From Actinobacillus delphinicola (lineage in GTDB: Bacteria; Pseudomonadota; Gammaproteobacteria; Enterobacterales; Pasteurellaceae): DNA of 64,000 nucleotides. Shown in pieces: positions 41,184 through 51,723 of the stretch. How positions within the stretch are numbered: position 1 is the stretch's first letter; each line of letters opens with the position of its first letter. Position numbers and translations under genes: made by a program. The stretch lies in contig NZ_LR134510.1 in the NCBI RefSeq assembly GCF_900638385.1, forward strand, positions 620,001 to 684,000, read 5' to 3'. The notes beneath the pieces were generated by a model that was not told the DNA's origin, made no database searches, and saw only the letters and a program-made list of their open reading frames with translations.

Positions 41184-41642
41184 TTAGCAACATTTTGTGT
41201 CAGGCTGTTTCATTGCTTTTAAGAACCAAAGTTGTTTTTGGAAGTGACTGATGTAACCTTCAAATAATGCTTGTACTTGGAAATCATCTTTTGCACAAGC
41301 ATCATTGCGGATATCTACAGCTCCAGCAAGCATTAATTCAGCATCAGCTTCCAACATACAAAGAACTTCACAACAACTATATGCTTTAGTTGGAGTTTCT
41401 TGCATCGTTGCAACGGCTAAATATTCTTTCATTGTTGCTAATGGCATTTCTCCACGCATTTTTAAAATTTCCGCTACTTCATCAAATTTTTCAAAAGTTT
41501 GGTCATAAACTTCCTCAGTGTAATGATGAAGAGGAACAAATGTAGGACCTTGCACATTCCAATGGTAATTATGTAATTTCACTGTCCACACCATGAGGTT
41601 AGCAAGATAAGTATTTAATTTTGTTGCACATACATTAGACAT
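41184..41642 (-). CDS. Dps-family ferritin-like DNA-protection protein
   Basis: A 152-residue four-helix ferritin-like protein. The inter-subunit ferroxidase ligands typical of Dps are seen: His in KLHNYHWNVQG, and Asp and Glu in YDQTFEKFDEVAEILKMRGE. Dps proteins oxidise iron with hydrogen peroxide and some bind DNA. The C-terminus ends in a cysteine pair (DTKCC) and there is another, SCCEVLC, in the helix region, so it is unusually cysteine-rich. The gene follows the DUF302 gene by 10 bp and is probably cotranscribed. Confidence 0.88.
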   Translation of the reverse strand: MSNVCATKLNTYLANLMVWTVKLHNYHWNVQGPTFVPLHHYTEEVYDQTFEKFDEVAEILKMRGEMPLATMKEYLAVATMQETPTKAYSCCEVLCMLEADAELMLAGAVDIRNDACAKDDFQVQALFEGYISHFQKQLWFLKAMKQPDTKCC

Positions 41643-41652
41643 AATTATCTCC

Positions 41653-42198
41653 TTATTGAGTAATGGTTTTCGTGATCAGCATTTCTGCTTTGATGAGGTT
41701 ATTAACCACATCTTGTTGAGTTAATTTATTTTTCTTAACCAGTGATTGTGTACTATTAAAGCTTACTTTCACACCAAAATCTGTTTGTGTTACGACAATT
41801 TTCAACGGTAAATTAAGCGCAAAAAAGGGTGACTGTGCGATTTTAGATTGTAAATTTCCAAACATTAATGTAACGGAACGATGCACACCTGACTCTTTAG
41901 TACTGACTGGATTATCAACCTGTTTTAAAAGAGGTAAATTTTTATCAGCAAATGCTTTTTTCAAACGGGAAATTGTCGTATCAAAGTTATATTTACTACA
42001 CAGCATATTAGCAACAGTCGCCTCACCCTGTTTAGTCACCTTATCGCCTTGTGTCACGGATTCAATATAACTTGAACTAAAGGTGGACACATAAAAATTA
42101 GTTGATTGAGGTGGATTGGCACCAGCGGGTGGCATTGCAAAGGCTCCTGTACTCAAAAAAAGCACGAAGAAAGGCAAGTAAAATTTTATTTTTAACAT
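41653..42198 (-). CDS. Periplasmic DUF302 domain protein
   Basis: A 181-residue protein with a signal peptide (MLKIKFYLPFFVLFLSTGAFA). The mature part has the DUF302 pattern: YNFDTTISRLKKAFADKNLP, a central strand region and TLMFGNLQSKIAQSPFFALNLPLKIVV. DUF302 proteins are small and uncharacterised; several are exported and linked to oxidative or metal stress. It is just upstream of the Dps gene in the same operon, which supports a redox or iron link, but this is inference. Confidence 0.8.
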   Translation of the reverse strand: MLKIKFYLPFFVLFLSTGAFAMPPAGANPPQSTNFYVSTFSSSYIESVTQGDKVTKQGEATVANMLCSKYNFDTTISRLKKAFADKNLPLLKQVDNPVSTKESGVHRSVTLMFGNLQSKIAQSPFFALNLPLKIVVTQTDFGVKVSFNSTQSLVKKNKLTQQDVVNNLIKAEMLITKTITQ

Positions 42199-42374
42199 AA
42201 CAATTCCCCCTTTAATTCTGTTGGTATAACACCTAATTTAATTTTGCTTTGGTGGTTAGAATCTAGCACATTAAAAAAAATTATCTACAATTTCTATAAT
42301 AGGTAAACTTTAAAATAAAAAATATTAAAATAATCGATATTCTTATAATATTTTATTCATCCTTTCTAAATTTA

Positions 42375-42412
42375 CGCCCCAAAAATCATAAATTTTTTTG
42401 ATTTTTGGGGCG
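42375..42412. repeat. ACGCCCC-type inverted repeat after recC
   Basis: CGCCCCAAAAATCA (42375-42388) pairs with TGATTTTTGGGGCG (42399-42412). It lies 13 bp after the recC stop. The core has T instead of C at one place (TGGGGCG), with a matching change in the other arm, as expected if the stem is under selection. Confidence 0.75.
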
Positions 42413-42425
42413 CCTTTTATTTCCG

Positions 42426-45400
42426 TTATATTTTCCTTGCATTTTCCGCTAATAACGTAAACCATTTCTGATAAGTCAAAAATAATTCTTCTGCTTTTGA
42501 TGATAAATATGCCGCAAAATTTTGCTGGCTTGCTAAACGTTTCCAATAAACATCCATACGCCAACTTTCCTCCTGACTAATCATTTCTTCAATTAGTGCC
42601 CTGATAAATGCTGAATCAATGTGTTCCTGTTTAAACGTTGCTTTAATAAAATCCAAAAGCCCTTTTGAAGGCAGTAGGAAAATTTGCGCTTGGGCAAGCA
42701 GAAAATCCTCAACATAAAGTCGTAATTGAGTCCACGCACTTTCTGGCGTTAAATTTTTACCTAACTGCCAAATACTATCATTACCAATATAATAACTCGG
42801 TAAATATGCTTTTTTATCAGAGCAACTTGCCCATAAAAAGAGAGTATAAACCCACGTACTAATTAGATCTTTTTCATTTACTTTTGCTAAGCGAAAATGA
42901 ATAAACTGTTGTTTATTATGATATAAATGTCCAATATTGCCTTGGAGTTTTACCGCTAAATCTGGAAAATCACATTGTCGCCAATCACTTTCCTCTTGAG
43001 AAATTTGACCATTTTCATGAGGAAGATATTGCATTAATTGCTCACGAAATTCGGCTAATTTCTCAAAAAATTTTCGCTCCTCAATATCTGCAAATTTTGC
43101 ACGTGGCAACATCCCTTTTATCCCCCACTTTTGCCATTCTTGAGAAAATTCATCGGGGCGATGTTGCAATAATTGGTTATTAATTTGATAACTTTGTAAA
43201 TTATCTAATTGAAAATTCTCACGATCTTCAATAGTTTCTAATTCTTGTCGGAAATAAACCCCAAGTTGTTTTTCAAAGCAATAACGAACTGGGTTAGCAA
43301 TAAAACTGATTAAATCCTCAATTTCTATCGTTTCAATTATGGATTTGGGTGCAAGTGGTGCAATAAAACTTTGCCCTTCTCCACTATATTCCCCTTTTGC
43401 CATAAGTAGCCATTTTCGTGCGAATGATGGCGATTTTCCCATAAAATTTTGGGCAGAAAAGGCATTTAAGGCGTGTTGTTGCCAAAGATTACGTTGAATT
43501 TCATCTGCATCACCATCGATATTCTCTTTAAGATAATCCATTAATTGGTTTACCAATACCGATGGTTCTTTTACTGTATCATCATTCACCGACCGCCCAA
43601 CATAACTGATATAAAAGTACTGTTGTGCGGAAAGCAACGCTTCCAAGAATAAATAGCGATCATCATCACGGCGGAAACGATCACCTTTTTGGTGATGAAA
43701 TTGCATTAAGTCAAAACTATTTGGATCTTGGATCCGTGGGTAATCACTGTCGTTCATCCCGAGTAAGCAGACTACTTTAAATGGGATCGATCGCATTGGT
43801 AATAGAGTACAAAAATTCATTTTGCCGAGTGTAAAGCGATAACTATTTTGATGTTCTTGCAAACGTTCTTGTAAACTTTGCGTAATCACTTCACTATCAA
43901 TCGGCGCAGGATAATCTCCTTTTTCGACATTTTCTTGTAATTTATCAATCGCCTCTTTGAGATAACACCAAATTTGGTTTTGCTGATTCGCATCAAAAAA
44001 GCGGGTAATTAATTCGGTTAAGCTCTCATGCCACACACTAATAATTTGTGGCTCACAGAGAACACGTTGCCACGTCCATAGTGCCTCAATAAATTCAACC
44101 AATTTCCCCGCTAGTTGACCTTGTAAGCCCGAGGTTCCATCTAAAGCTAAACTATCCTGCCAAATCCCATTTTCTTCACGCAAACTATAGCCTAATAAAA
44201 TACGTTCTAAGCCCGCTTGCCATGCATTGTAATTCTTCAGGGCCGTTTCTGCGCTCGTTTCATGATTGGTAACGGGTTCTTTTTCTAATCCAAAACGAAT
44301 ACCCGCCGTTTTCACCCAATTTCGGATAAGCTCTAAGTCTTGTAATTCAATTTCAAATCTCTGGCGGATCATCGGAATATCTAAAAATTCCAGAACATCT
44401 TCAGCACTAAATTGACTATTTTTTAATTGTAATAATTTTAAAAAACTTGCCACTAATACATCGCTTTCCGTTAATTTATTATCAGAGATCGCAAATGGAA
44501 TATAAGGTTCGCTTTGCCCGAAAACTGCTTGGATATACGGCGTATAACTATCAATATTCGCCACCATCACCACCACATCTTTTGGCTCAATATCGGGGTG
44601 AGTATTAAAAAGGTGTAATAAATAATCCTGCAACACTTCCACCTCACGCATCGGGCTATAACATGAATGGATAGTCAATGATTGATCGTCTTTATTAAAT
44701 TCTAAAGTTCCTTTCTGAGAAGGTGTGAAATCCAAAATGCGTTGCTGGATTTGATTTAATAACGTGCCTCCGTGGCTTTCTACATAAGCCTCAATCTCGT
44801 GGACGGGAACGGTATCTTGTGAAGCAAGTTCAGTAAGCAAATATAAAAAATCACGCCCCATTTTCCCCCATGCTGCAAGCAACGGATGCCCAACTGCAAG
44901 TTCCTCCGCATAACTGGTCGTCATATGCGGTTGCTGAGCGATATTTTGTTGTTGCGTTTCTGAAATCCAAGGTGCCTGTGGATAACTTTCTAAAGGCTGT
45001 TGATGAAGATAATGTAGACGTTGTCGTAATTGATCTTTTTTCCAGATCTTAGGATCTAATACATCTCCCCAATATTCCTTACAACCATTAGTAAAAAATA
45101 AATGGATCTCACAATATTGACTTAATGCCTGTAACGTTTCTAAATGAGTGCGCGGTAATGCCGAGATCCCAAAGATAAATAAACGCTCAGGTAAATTTTT
45201 TGGCGCTTGCTGACTTAAAAATTCGAGAAATTGATGATGTAAACTCGCACGGTGGTGTACTTGGGTACTTTGTGTTTCAGCTTTAATATCATCCACAATC
45301 GCTCGCCACAAAATCCCTTGCCATGCAATATCCTGTTGAATTTGGGTAGCAAGATGTGGTGTTTTTTCTTGGACATAACGTAGAATTTCTTGTGAGATCT

Positions 45401-45872
45401 CGTCATCTCGTTTTTCTTCCCAAGCGTTTATCCAATGAGGACGATACACAAGATATTGGTCGAACAGATCGGCGATTTTATAAGAAAGTTGATAACATTT
45501 CTGTTGTGCCATTTCCTGCGAAGTGGCGAGATAGTAACGTAACGGAGAAAATTCAGGCGTATCTAAATAGTGAGGTAACAAACGCATTAACCGCCATACT
45601 AAACTATCTTTCTTAAATAGGCTTTGCTCCTCAACGTTCGGCAGATTATCAACATAAAGTTGCCAAATAAAACTTGCAGGCATCGGGTAAGCAATATTAC
45701 TCGCAATTCCCATACTCTCCGCTATTTGCCAATTTAACCACTGCTCCATCCCTGGACTTTGTACTAAAATCGTTTCCTTTTGGAACGGATTTGTCAAAGG
45801 ACGAGATTGAATTAAATGTAATAAAATATCTTTTTGCGTTTCGAGTAGGTTGGAATAGTAAATGTAAAACAC
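42426..45872 (-). CDS. recC: Exodeoxyribonuclease V subunit RecC
   Basis: The Chi-scanning subunit of RecBCD. At 1148 residues it has the normal length. It begins MFYIYYSNLLETQKDILLHL as in other RecC proteins; the inactive helicase-like domains carry LVQSPGMEQWLNW and CLLGMNDSDYPR, and the C-terminal inactive nuclease-like part follows. It is last in the comN-comO-comP-comQ-recC operon, the same linkage as in H. influenzae. Transcription would thus be raised in competence by the CRP-S site at 48242. TCGGGGCG, the dispersed motif core, occurs inside it at 43153. Confidence 0.97.
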   Translation of the reverse strand: MFYIYYSNLLETQKDILLHLIQSRPLTNPFQKETILVQSPGMEQWLNWQIAESMGIASNIAYPMPASFIWQLYVDNLPNVEEQSLFKKDSLVWRLMRLLPHYLDTPEFSPLRYYLATSQEMAQQKCYQLSYKIADLFDQYLVYRPHWINAWEEKRDDEISQEILRYVQEKTPHLATQIQQDIAWQGILWRAIVDDIKAETQSTQVHHRASLHHQFLEFLSQQAPKNLPERLFIFGISALPRTHLETLQALSQYCEIHLFFTNGCKEYWGDVLDPKIWKKDQLRQRLHYLHQQPLESYPQAPWISETQQQNIAQQPHMTTSYAEELAVGHPLLAAWGKMGRDFLYLLTELASQDTVPVHEIEAYVESHGGTLLNQIQQRILDFTPSQKGTLEFNKDDQSLTIHSCYSPMREVEVLQDYLLHLFNTHPDIEPKDVVVMVANIDSYTPYIQAVFGQSEPYIPFAISDNKLTESDVLVASFLKLLQLKNSQFSAEDVLEFLDIPMIRQRFEIELQDLELIRNWVKTAGIRFGLEKEPVTNHETSAETALKNYNAWQAGLERILLGYSLREENGIWQDSLALDGTSGLQGQLAGKLVEFIEALWTWQRVLCEPQIISVWHESLTELITRFFDANQQNQIWCYLKEAIDKLQENVEKGDYPAPIDSEVITQSLQERLQEHQNSYRFTLGKMNFCTLLPMRSIPFKVVCLLGMNDSDYPRIQDPNSFDLMQFHHQKGDRFRRDDDRYLFLEALLSAQQYFYISYVGRSVNDDTVKEPSVLVNQLMDYLKENIDGDADEIQRNLWQQHALNAFSAQNFMGKSPSFARKWLLMAKGEYSGEGQSFIAPLAPKSIIETIEIEDLISFIANPVRYCFEKQLGVYFRQELETIEDRENFQLDNLQSYQINNQLLQHRPDEFSQEWQKWGIKGMLPRAKFADIEERKFFEKLAEFREQLMQYLPHENGQISQEESDWRQCDFPDLAVKLQGNIGHLYHNKQQFIHFRLAKVNEKDLISTWVYTLFLWASCSDKKAYLPSYYIGNDSIWQLGKNLTPESAWTQLRLYVEDFLLAQAQIFLLPSKGLLDFIKATFKQEHIDSAFIRALIEEMISQEESWRMDVYWKRLASQQNFAAYLSSKAEELFLTYQKWFTLLAENARKI

Positions 45873-45896
45873 CCGCGAGCCCTCATAAAATGTTGA

Positions 45897-46187
45897 TCAT
45901 CTTATTTTAGCACGAACCTTGACATCCCCATTATCACATTGAATAAAAAAACGTCTTTGATTTTGATAGACTTCCTGTTCACACTCTAAATGCAACCACT
46001 GTCGCTGATGTTGATTCTCAACAATTCGCTGAATTTGTACCTGTTGGAAAATCATTTTTGCTTGCCGAGCTTGTTGAGTTTGCCATTTGAAAAAAATAAT
46101 AGATACAAGGCTAAAACTCATTAATGCCACCAATACGCCCAAAAGCGAAATCCCACGCGATATTTTAATAGGTGTATTGATAATCAT
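45897..46187 (-). CDS. comQ: Competence pseudopilin-like protein ComQ
   Basis: A 96-residue type IV pilin-like protein. The prepilin motif is SRG-ISLLGVLVALMSFSLV, with Gly at -1 but no Glu at +5, as in some minor pseudopilins. It overlaps comP by 23 bp and is 24 bp upstream of recC. In H. influenzae this operon (HI0938-HI0941) is needed for type IV pilus-dependent DNA uptake. Assignment is by position in the operon as much as by sequence. Confidence 0.75.
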   Translation of the reverse strand: MIINTPIKISRGISLLGVLVALMSFSLVSIIFFKWQTQQARQAKMIFQQVQIQRIVENQHQRQWLHLECEQEVYQNQRRFFIQCDNGDVKVRAKIR

Positions 46188-46920
46188 ACCAACTCCCTTT
46201 CTGCCACGCCCATTTACCTAATTGATGTAATAAAATCGGTATGTTTTTGTCATACACCAAGCGGATTTTATCTTTACACCGTGAGGTGATTTTAGTTGTA
46301 CATCGTTGTGTGTCTTCTACCCATGCCCCATAGCGATTGCGCTGTAAGCCGTAAAGTTGTCCTTGCGTGATAATCATCCCTCGCAGAGTCCCTTTTCCGC
46401 GAATATGTAAATTCCCTTTAGCGAGGATAAGGGCATACACCGTGCCTTGTACCACAATTTCATTTTCAGCTTTATCCAGATAATAAACAGACAACGGCAT
46501 CTTTTTCGTTAAGACTAGTGGTTGTACGTAGGGGAAAATATGCAACTCAGGCAATAAATCTTCATGAACATAGTCCTGCCATTGCCCTAATAAAAGATTT
46601 TTCTTCGGCACAGCTCCCAATAAGGAGAAATAACGACAAAAGCTCCCAAATTGTAATTTTTTCACGCCCAGATTTTCGGAAAAATTTATGCGAAAAGGAT
46701 GATGATCATCCTGTTTTATCTCAGCACATTGCTGTTTCAGCTTTTGAAAATCGGTACTTTCCTGTTCCAACTTCCAGTGACTTTGCTGAGCTTTTTGATG
46801 ATTAAAATGAATTTTGGCATAGCGTGTCAATAATGCTTGACTCCCCCATAATGTAACAATAGCCAAGGGAAGTAACAAAAATAAAAGCATTAGACTAATG
46901 AAACCGTGGCGTAGTTGCAT
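46165..46920 (-). CDS. comP: Competence pseudopilin-like protein ComP
   Basis: About 251 residues. The prepilin-type start is RHG-FISLMLLFLLLPLAIV: Gly at -1, Phe at +1, no Glu at +5. I chose ATG 46920, since GGAAAG lies 6 bp before it; the ATG at 46926 is abutted by GGAAAG. The mature part is long and has Cys pairs (QQCAEIK, TTKITSRCKDKI). Third gene of the comN operon. A degenerate copy of the dispersed motif is inside it at 46664. Confidence 0.75.
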   Translation of the reverse strand: MQLRHGFISLMLLFLLLPLAIVTLWGSQALLTRYAKIHFNHQKAQQSHWKLEQESTDFQKLKQQCAEIKQDDHHPFRINFSENLGVKKLQFGSFCRYFSLLGAVPKKNLLLGQWQDYVHEDLLPELHIFPYVQPLVLTKKMPLSVYYLDKAENEIVVQGTVYALILAKGNLHIRGKGTLRGMIITQGQLYGLQRNRYGAWVEDTQRCTTKITSRCKDKIRLVYDKNIPILLHQLGKWAWQKGSWYDYQYTY

Positions 46921-47656
46921 GCTCATCTTTCCATAAGTTAATTAATGGGATAACGGCTTGAGTTTGATATTGAATATTAGGTTTATGGATAAGTTGTCCC
47001 GTTAACTGAACCAGCACAGCACGATTATCTGCCATCGGTTGAAAATGTAGAGATAAAATACGAATCGCATTTTTATCAAATAAATTTTCCCATTTCCCCT
47101 GATTACATTGATCTTCGGACATATAACTGCGACATGTTTTCTCATCACAATAGCTATCTACATCTTTCTTCTGTAAACTCCGTGTTTGCAACATACCTTG
47201 ATACAAACGATAGCCAAATAATTCATTCTCAATATTTCCCATCGCATTATGTCCATTGCGGATACAATACGTTTTTTTATCATCAGCATTGCCACGATTA
47301 TTTTTTCCGCCCAAACACCCACTTTGATCTAAATCGTAAAAAAATAAAATACAGCTTTGCTCTGTCTCACCTAATCCTGAATTAATTCTTAATACTTTCC
47401 AGATATTTGCCTGCTGAAAATAGCTAAAATTACTCGCAATCACATGATCATTAGGTGCTTGAAATCCAGCTCGGCGAATATCTCGTACCATTTGATCTAA
47501 ACGACTTTCAAGTGTTTTCTGTAAATATAGATAAGAAAATTGTTGGGTATTTTGATATTGGATTTGTATAAAAAATTCAATTAAAACAAAGAGTAATATA
47601 ATTGAGAGCGCCATCGCTACCATTAAACTTAATAAAGTTTGCCCACGATACAACAT
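46895..47656 (-). CDS. comO: Competence pseudopilin-like protein ComO
   Basis: A protein of 253 residues starting MLYRGQTLLSLMVAMALSI. The prepilin cleavage would be after RG, with Gln at +1 and no Glu at +5. I chose ATG 47656, which follows the comN stop by one base and has AAGGGG 10 bp upstream; a TTG at 47677 is possible. Extracytoplasmic part with several Cys (QSCILFFYDLDQSGCLGG). It fits a PilW/GspJ-like minor pseudopilin. Second gene of the operon. Confidence 0.78.
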   Translation of the reverse strand: MLYRGQTLLSLMVAMALSIILLFVLIEFFIQIQYQNTQQFSYLYLQKTLESRLDQMVRDIRRAGFQAPNDHVIASNFSYFQQANIWKVLRINSGLGETEQSCILFFYDLDQSGCLGGKNNRGNADDKKTYCIRNGHNAMGNIENELFGYRLYQGMLQTRSLQKKDVDSYCDEKTCRSYMSEDQCNQGKWENLFDKNAIRILSLHFQPMADNRAVLVQLTGQLIHKPNIQYQTQAVIPLINLWKDEHATTPRFH

Positions 47657-47657
47657 C

Positions 47658-48164
47658 TCAACATTTCCCCTTTTCAAGACGCATCGTTAGGCGGTCATTA
47701 AAAATAAATTTCTGACATTGTTTCTCCAAAGCGAGAGCAAAATGATTCGATTTACTACGTCCCCGAATTCCATTAAATAACGTAATTAAATAGAAAGAAT
47801 CGTTTTTTGGAATAACTAATTCACTCTTTTCAATGGGATTATAGATAAGAAAATCTTTGCACGCCGCTGCCGAACAAGTGCAACTATCAGGCATAAAAAT
47901 GGATTGACTAGGTTTTGCCAATAAACACCAATGTGTTGAATTAGCTTCCTGATAACCCCAAAGCTCCCATTTATTTTGATAATCGATCGCTTGCTGTTTA
48001 AGTTGAGTAAGAAATACCGTAACTTGTTGGCTTTCATGCATTAAACGCACATTATCATCAACTTGCTTCCACATCGAAAGCCCTATAAAACTCAATGCGC
48101 TCATAAGCGAAAGAACAATCAACAATTCTAGATTTGAAAATGCAGATTTAATTGAAGTGTACAT
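47658..48164 (-). CDS. comN: Competence pseudopilin-like protein ComN
   Basis: A 168-residue type IV pilin-like protein, first of the comN-comO-comP-comQ-recC operon. The mature start is FSNLELLIVLSLMSALSFIG: Phe at +1 and Glu at +5, as in true pilins and GspH-like pseudopilins. The -1 residue is Ala (SAF), not the usual Gly, which may make prepilin-peptidase processing less efficient. A CRP-S site lies 78 bp upstream, fitting induction by Sxy and cAMP-CRP. Confidence 0.78.
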   Translation of the reverse strand: MYTSIKSAFSNLELLIVLSLMSALSFIGLSMWKQVDDNVRLMHESQQVTVFLTQLKQQAIDYQNKWELWGYQEANSTHWCLLAKPSQSIFMPDSCTCSAAACKDFLIYNPIEKSELVIPKNDSFYLITLFNGIRGRSKSNHFALALEKQCQKFIFNDRLTMRLEKGKC

Positions 48165-48241
48165 GTAAAAAAATTATTTGATAGACATGAGAGAAAGGAT
48201 AAGGATGAAGGCGCTCATTCCGATCAAATTTTTAGAAATTT

Positions 48242-48257
48242 TGCGTACAAGATCGCA
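48242..48257 (-). promoter_or_regulatory. CRP-S (competence) site of the comN operon
   Basis: TGCGTACAAGATCGCA with the flanks TTT and AAAA. It fits the Pasteurellaceae CRP-S consensus (TTTTGCGATCnnGATCGCAAAA) apart from two central bases. It lies 78 bp before the comN ATG, a typical class I/II activation distance. Such sites need Sxy as well as CRP. Confidence 0.8.
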
Positions 48258-48362
48258 AAATTAAAGAAAAAATATAAAAAAAGAATAAATAAATGGATTG
48301 CAAATAAAACAAAAATCCCACAATAGGATATTTTTAAAATAAATGGAATAAGTAAGATAAGT

Positions 48363-48438
48363 TGGTGGGTCGTGAAGGGTTCGAACCTTCGACCAATAGA
48401 TTAAGAGTCTACTGCTCTACCAACTGAGCTAACGGCCC
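48363..48438 (-). tRNA. tRNA-Lys (CTT)
   Basis: A 76-nt tRNA with encoded CCA, last (downstream) of four tandem Lys genes. The anticodon loop CTCTTAA gives anticodon CTT. It is nearly identical to the three neighbours but has compensated T-stem changes (GAAGG/CCTTC) and an uncompensated C4-A69 mismatch in the acceptor stem (GGGCCGT against ACGACCC). Confidence 0.92.
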
Positions 48439-48466
48439 AATGAAAGGTTTCAAACTTGGCTATAAG

Positions 48467-48542
48467 TGGTGGGTCGTGAAAGATTCGAACTTTCGACCAA
48501 TAGATTAAAAGTCTACTGCTCTACCGACTGAGCTAACGACCC
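48467..48542 (-). tRNA. tRNA-Lys (TTT), copy 3
   Basis: A 76-nt tRNA with CCA; anticodon loop CTTTTAA, anticodon TTT. Acceptor stem GGGTCGT pairs perfectly with ACGACCC. Identical to the next two copies. Confidence 0.96.
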
Positions 48543-48562
48543 GCTTATAGGTTTTCATAAAT

Positions 48563-48638
48563 TGGTGGGTCGTGAAAGATTCGAACTTTCGACCAATAGA
48601 TTAAAAGTCTACTGCTCTACCGACTGAGCTAACGACCC
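48563..48638 (-). tRNA. tRNA-Lys (TTT), copy 2
   Basis: A 76-nt tRNA with CCA and anticodon TTT, identical to its neighbours. The gap to the next copy is only 20-28 bp, so the cluster is one transcript. Confidence 0.96.
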
Positions 48639-48659
48639 ATTTATGAGGTTTTGCATGAG

Positions 48660-48735
48660 TGGTGGGTCGTGAAAGATTCGAACTTTCGACCAATAGATTA
48701 AAAGTCTACTGCTCTACCGACTGAGCTAACGACCC
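48660..48735 (-). tRNA. tRNA-Lys (TTT), copy 1
   Basis: First gene of the cluster on the minus strand; anticodon TTT, encoded CCA. The promoter should lie in the AT-rich region shared with katG. Confidence 0.96.
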
Positions 48736-51245
<2,510 letters not shown>

Positions 51246-51269
51246 TTTTATTATTCCTCTATAAACTTA

Positions 51270-51297
51270 ATACCGCCGTCATGGCGGTATTTTTTTA
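51270..51297 (+). terminator. Terminator of katG
   Basis: TACCGCC-gtcat-GGCGGTA followed by seven T, 25 bp after the katG stop. Confidence 0.92.
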
Positions 51298-51412
51298 TAA
51301 AATATTTTATTTAAAATTAAAATCGTAATTATATTGATAGGTCATCATGTATTTATTTTATAATTTTAATAGTTAAAATAAATAAAAATAATAAAGAGGA
51401 TTAGGAACTTAT

Positions 51413-51604
51413 ATGAATGTTAGTAAACAAATGTCTGAGTGTCCATTCTCGCATGGACTTGTCCCTAATTATGCAAGGGAAAATCAGCAACGCTGGGGAG
51501 TAACTGCAATCGAAAATACTGCATGCCAGACTTCAATTTATGCAACGAGTGCAGACAGCCCACGTATCCAGAATTGTCAATCTCAGGTAAAAATTTTTGC
51601 CTAA
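51413..51604 (+). CDS. Small orphan protein with CPFSHG motif
   Basis: A 63-residue ORF with an AGAGGATTAGGA ribosome-binding region and an ATG at 51413. It begins MNVSKQMSECPFSHG, which recalls the CP.H.HG start of KatG proteins, but then goes on with unrelated sequence (LVPNYARENQQRWGVT). It has Cys residues at about positions 10, 37 and 54. It is isolated from katG by the katG terminator. It may be a true small protein, or the remnant of a duplicated peroxidase N-terminus. I do not recognise a family. Confidence 0.4.
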   Translation: MNVSKQMSECPFSHGLVPNYARENQQRWGVTAIENTACQTSIYATSADSPRIQNCQSQVKIFA

Positions 51605-51674
51605 ATGACAAAATGACTTCTAAAGTATTGTGGTAATGTAGCGACGAGAGAAAACTGCAAATTTTAGAAACAAC

Positions 51675-51715
51675 ACGCCCCGATTTTCGATAAATTTTTT
51701 GGAAAATCGGGGCGT
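51675..51715. repeat. ACGCCCCGA-type inverted repeat after ruvB
   Basis: ACGCCCCGATTTTCG (51675-51689) and GAAAATCGGGGCGT (51702-51715) form a 14-bp stem. It lies 8 bp after the ruvB stop; on the plus strand it ends in CTTTTT. Confidence 0.88.
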
Positions 51716-51723
51716 CTTTTTAT

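Noticed and set aside
48363-48735. Regularly spaced near-identical repeats that look like a CRISPR array
   Set aside because: Each 76-base unit folds as a tRNA-Lys with CCA and anticodon; gaps are 20-28 bp and share no spacer features.
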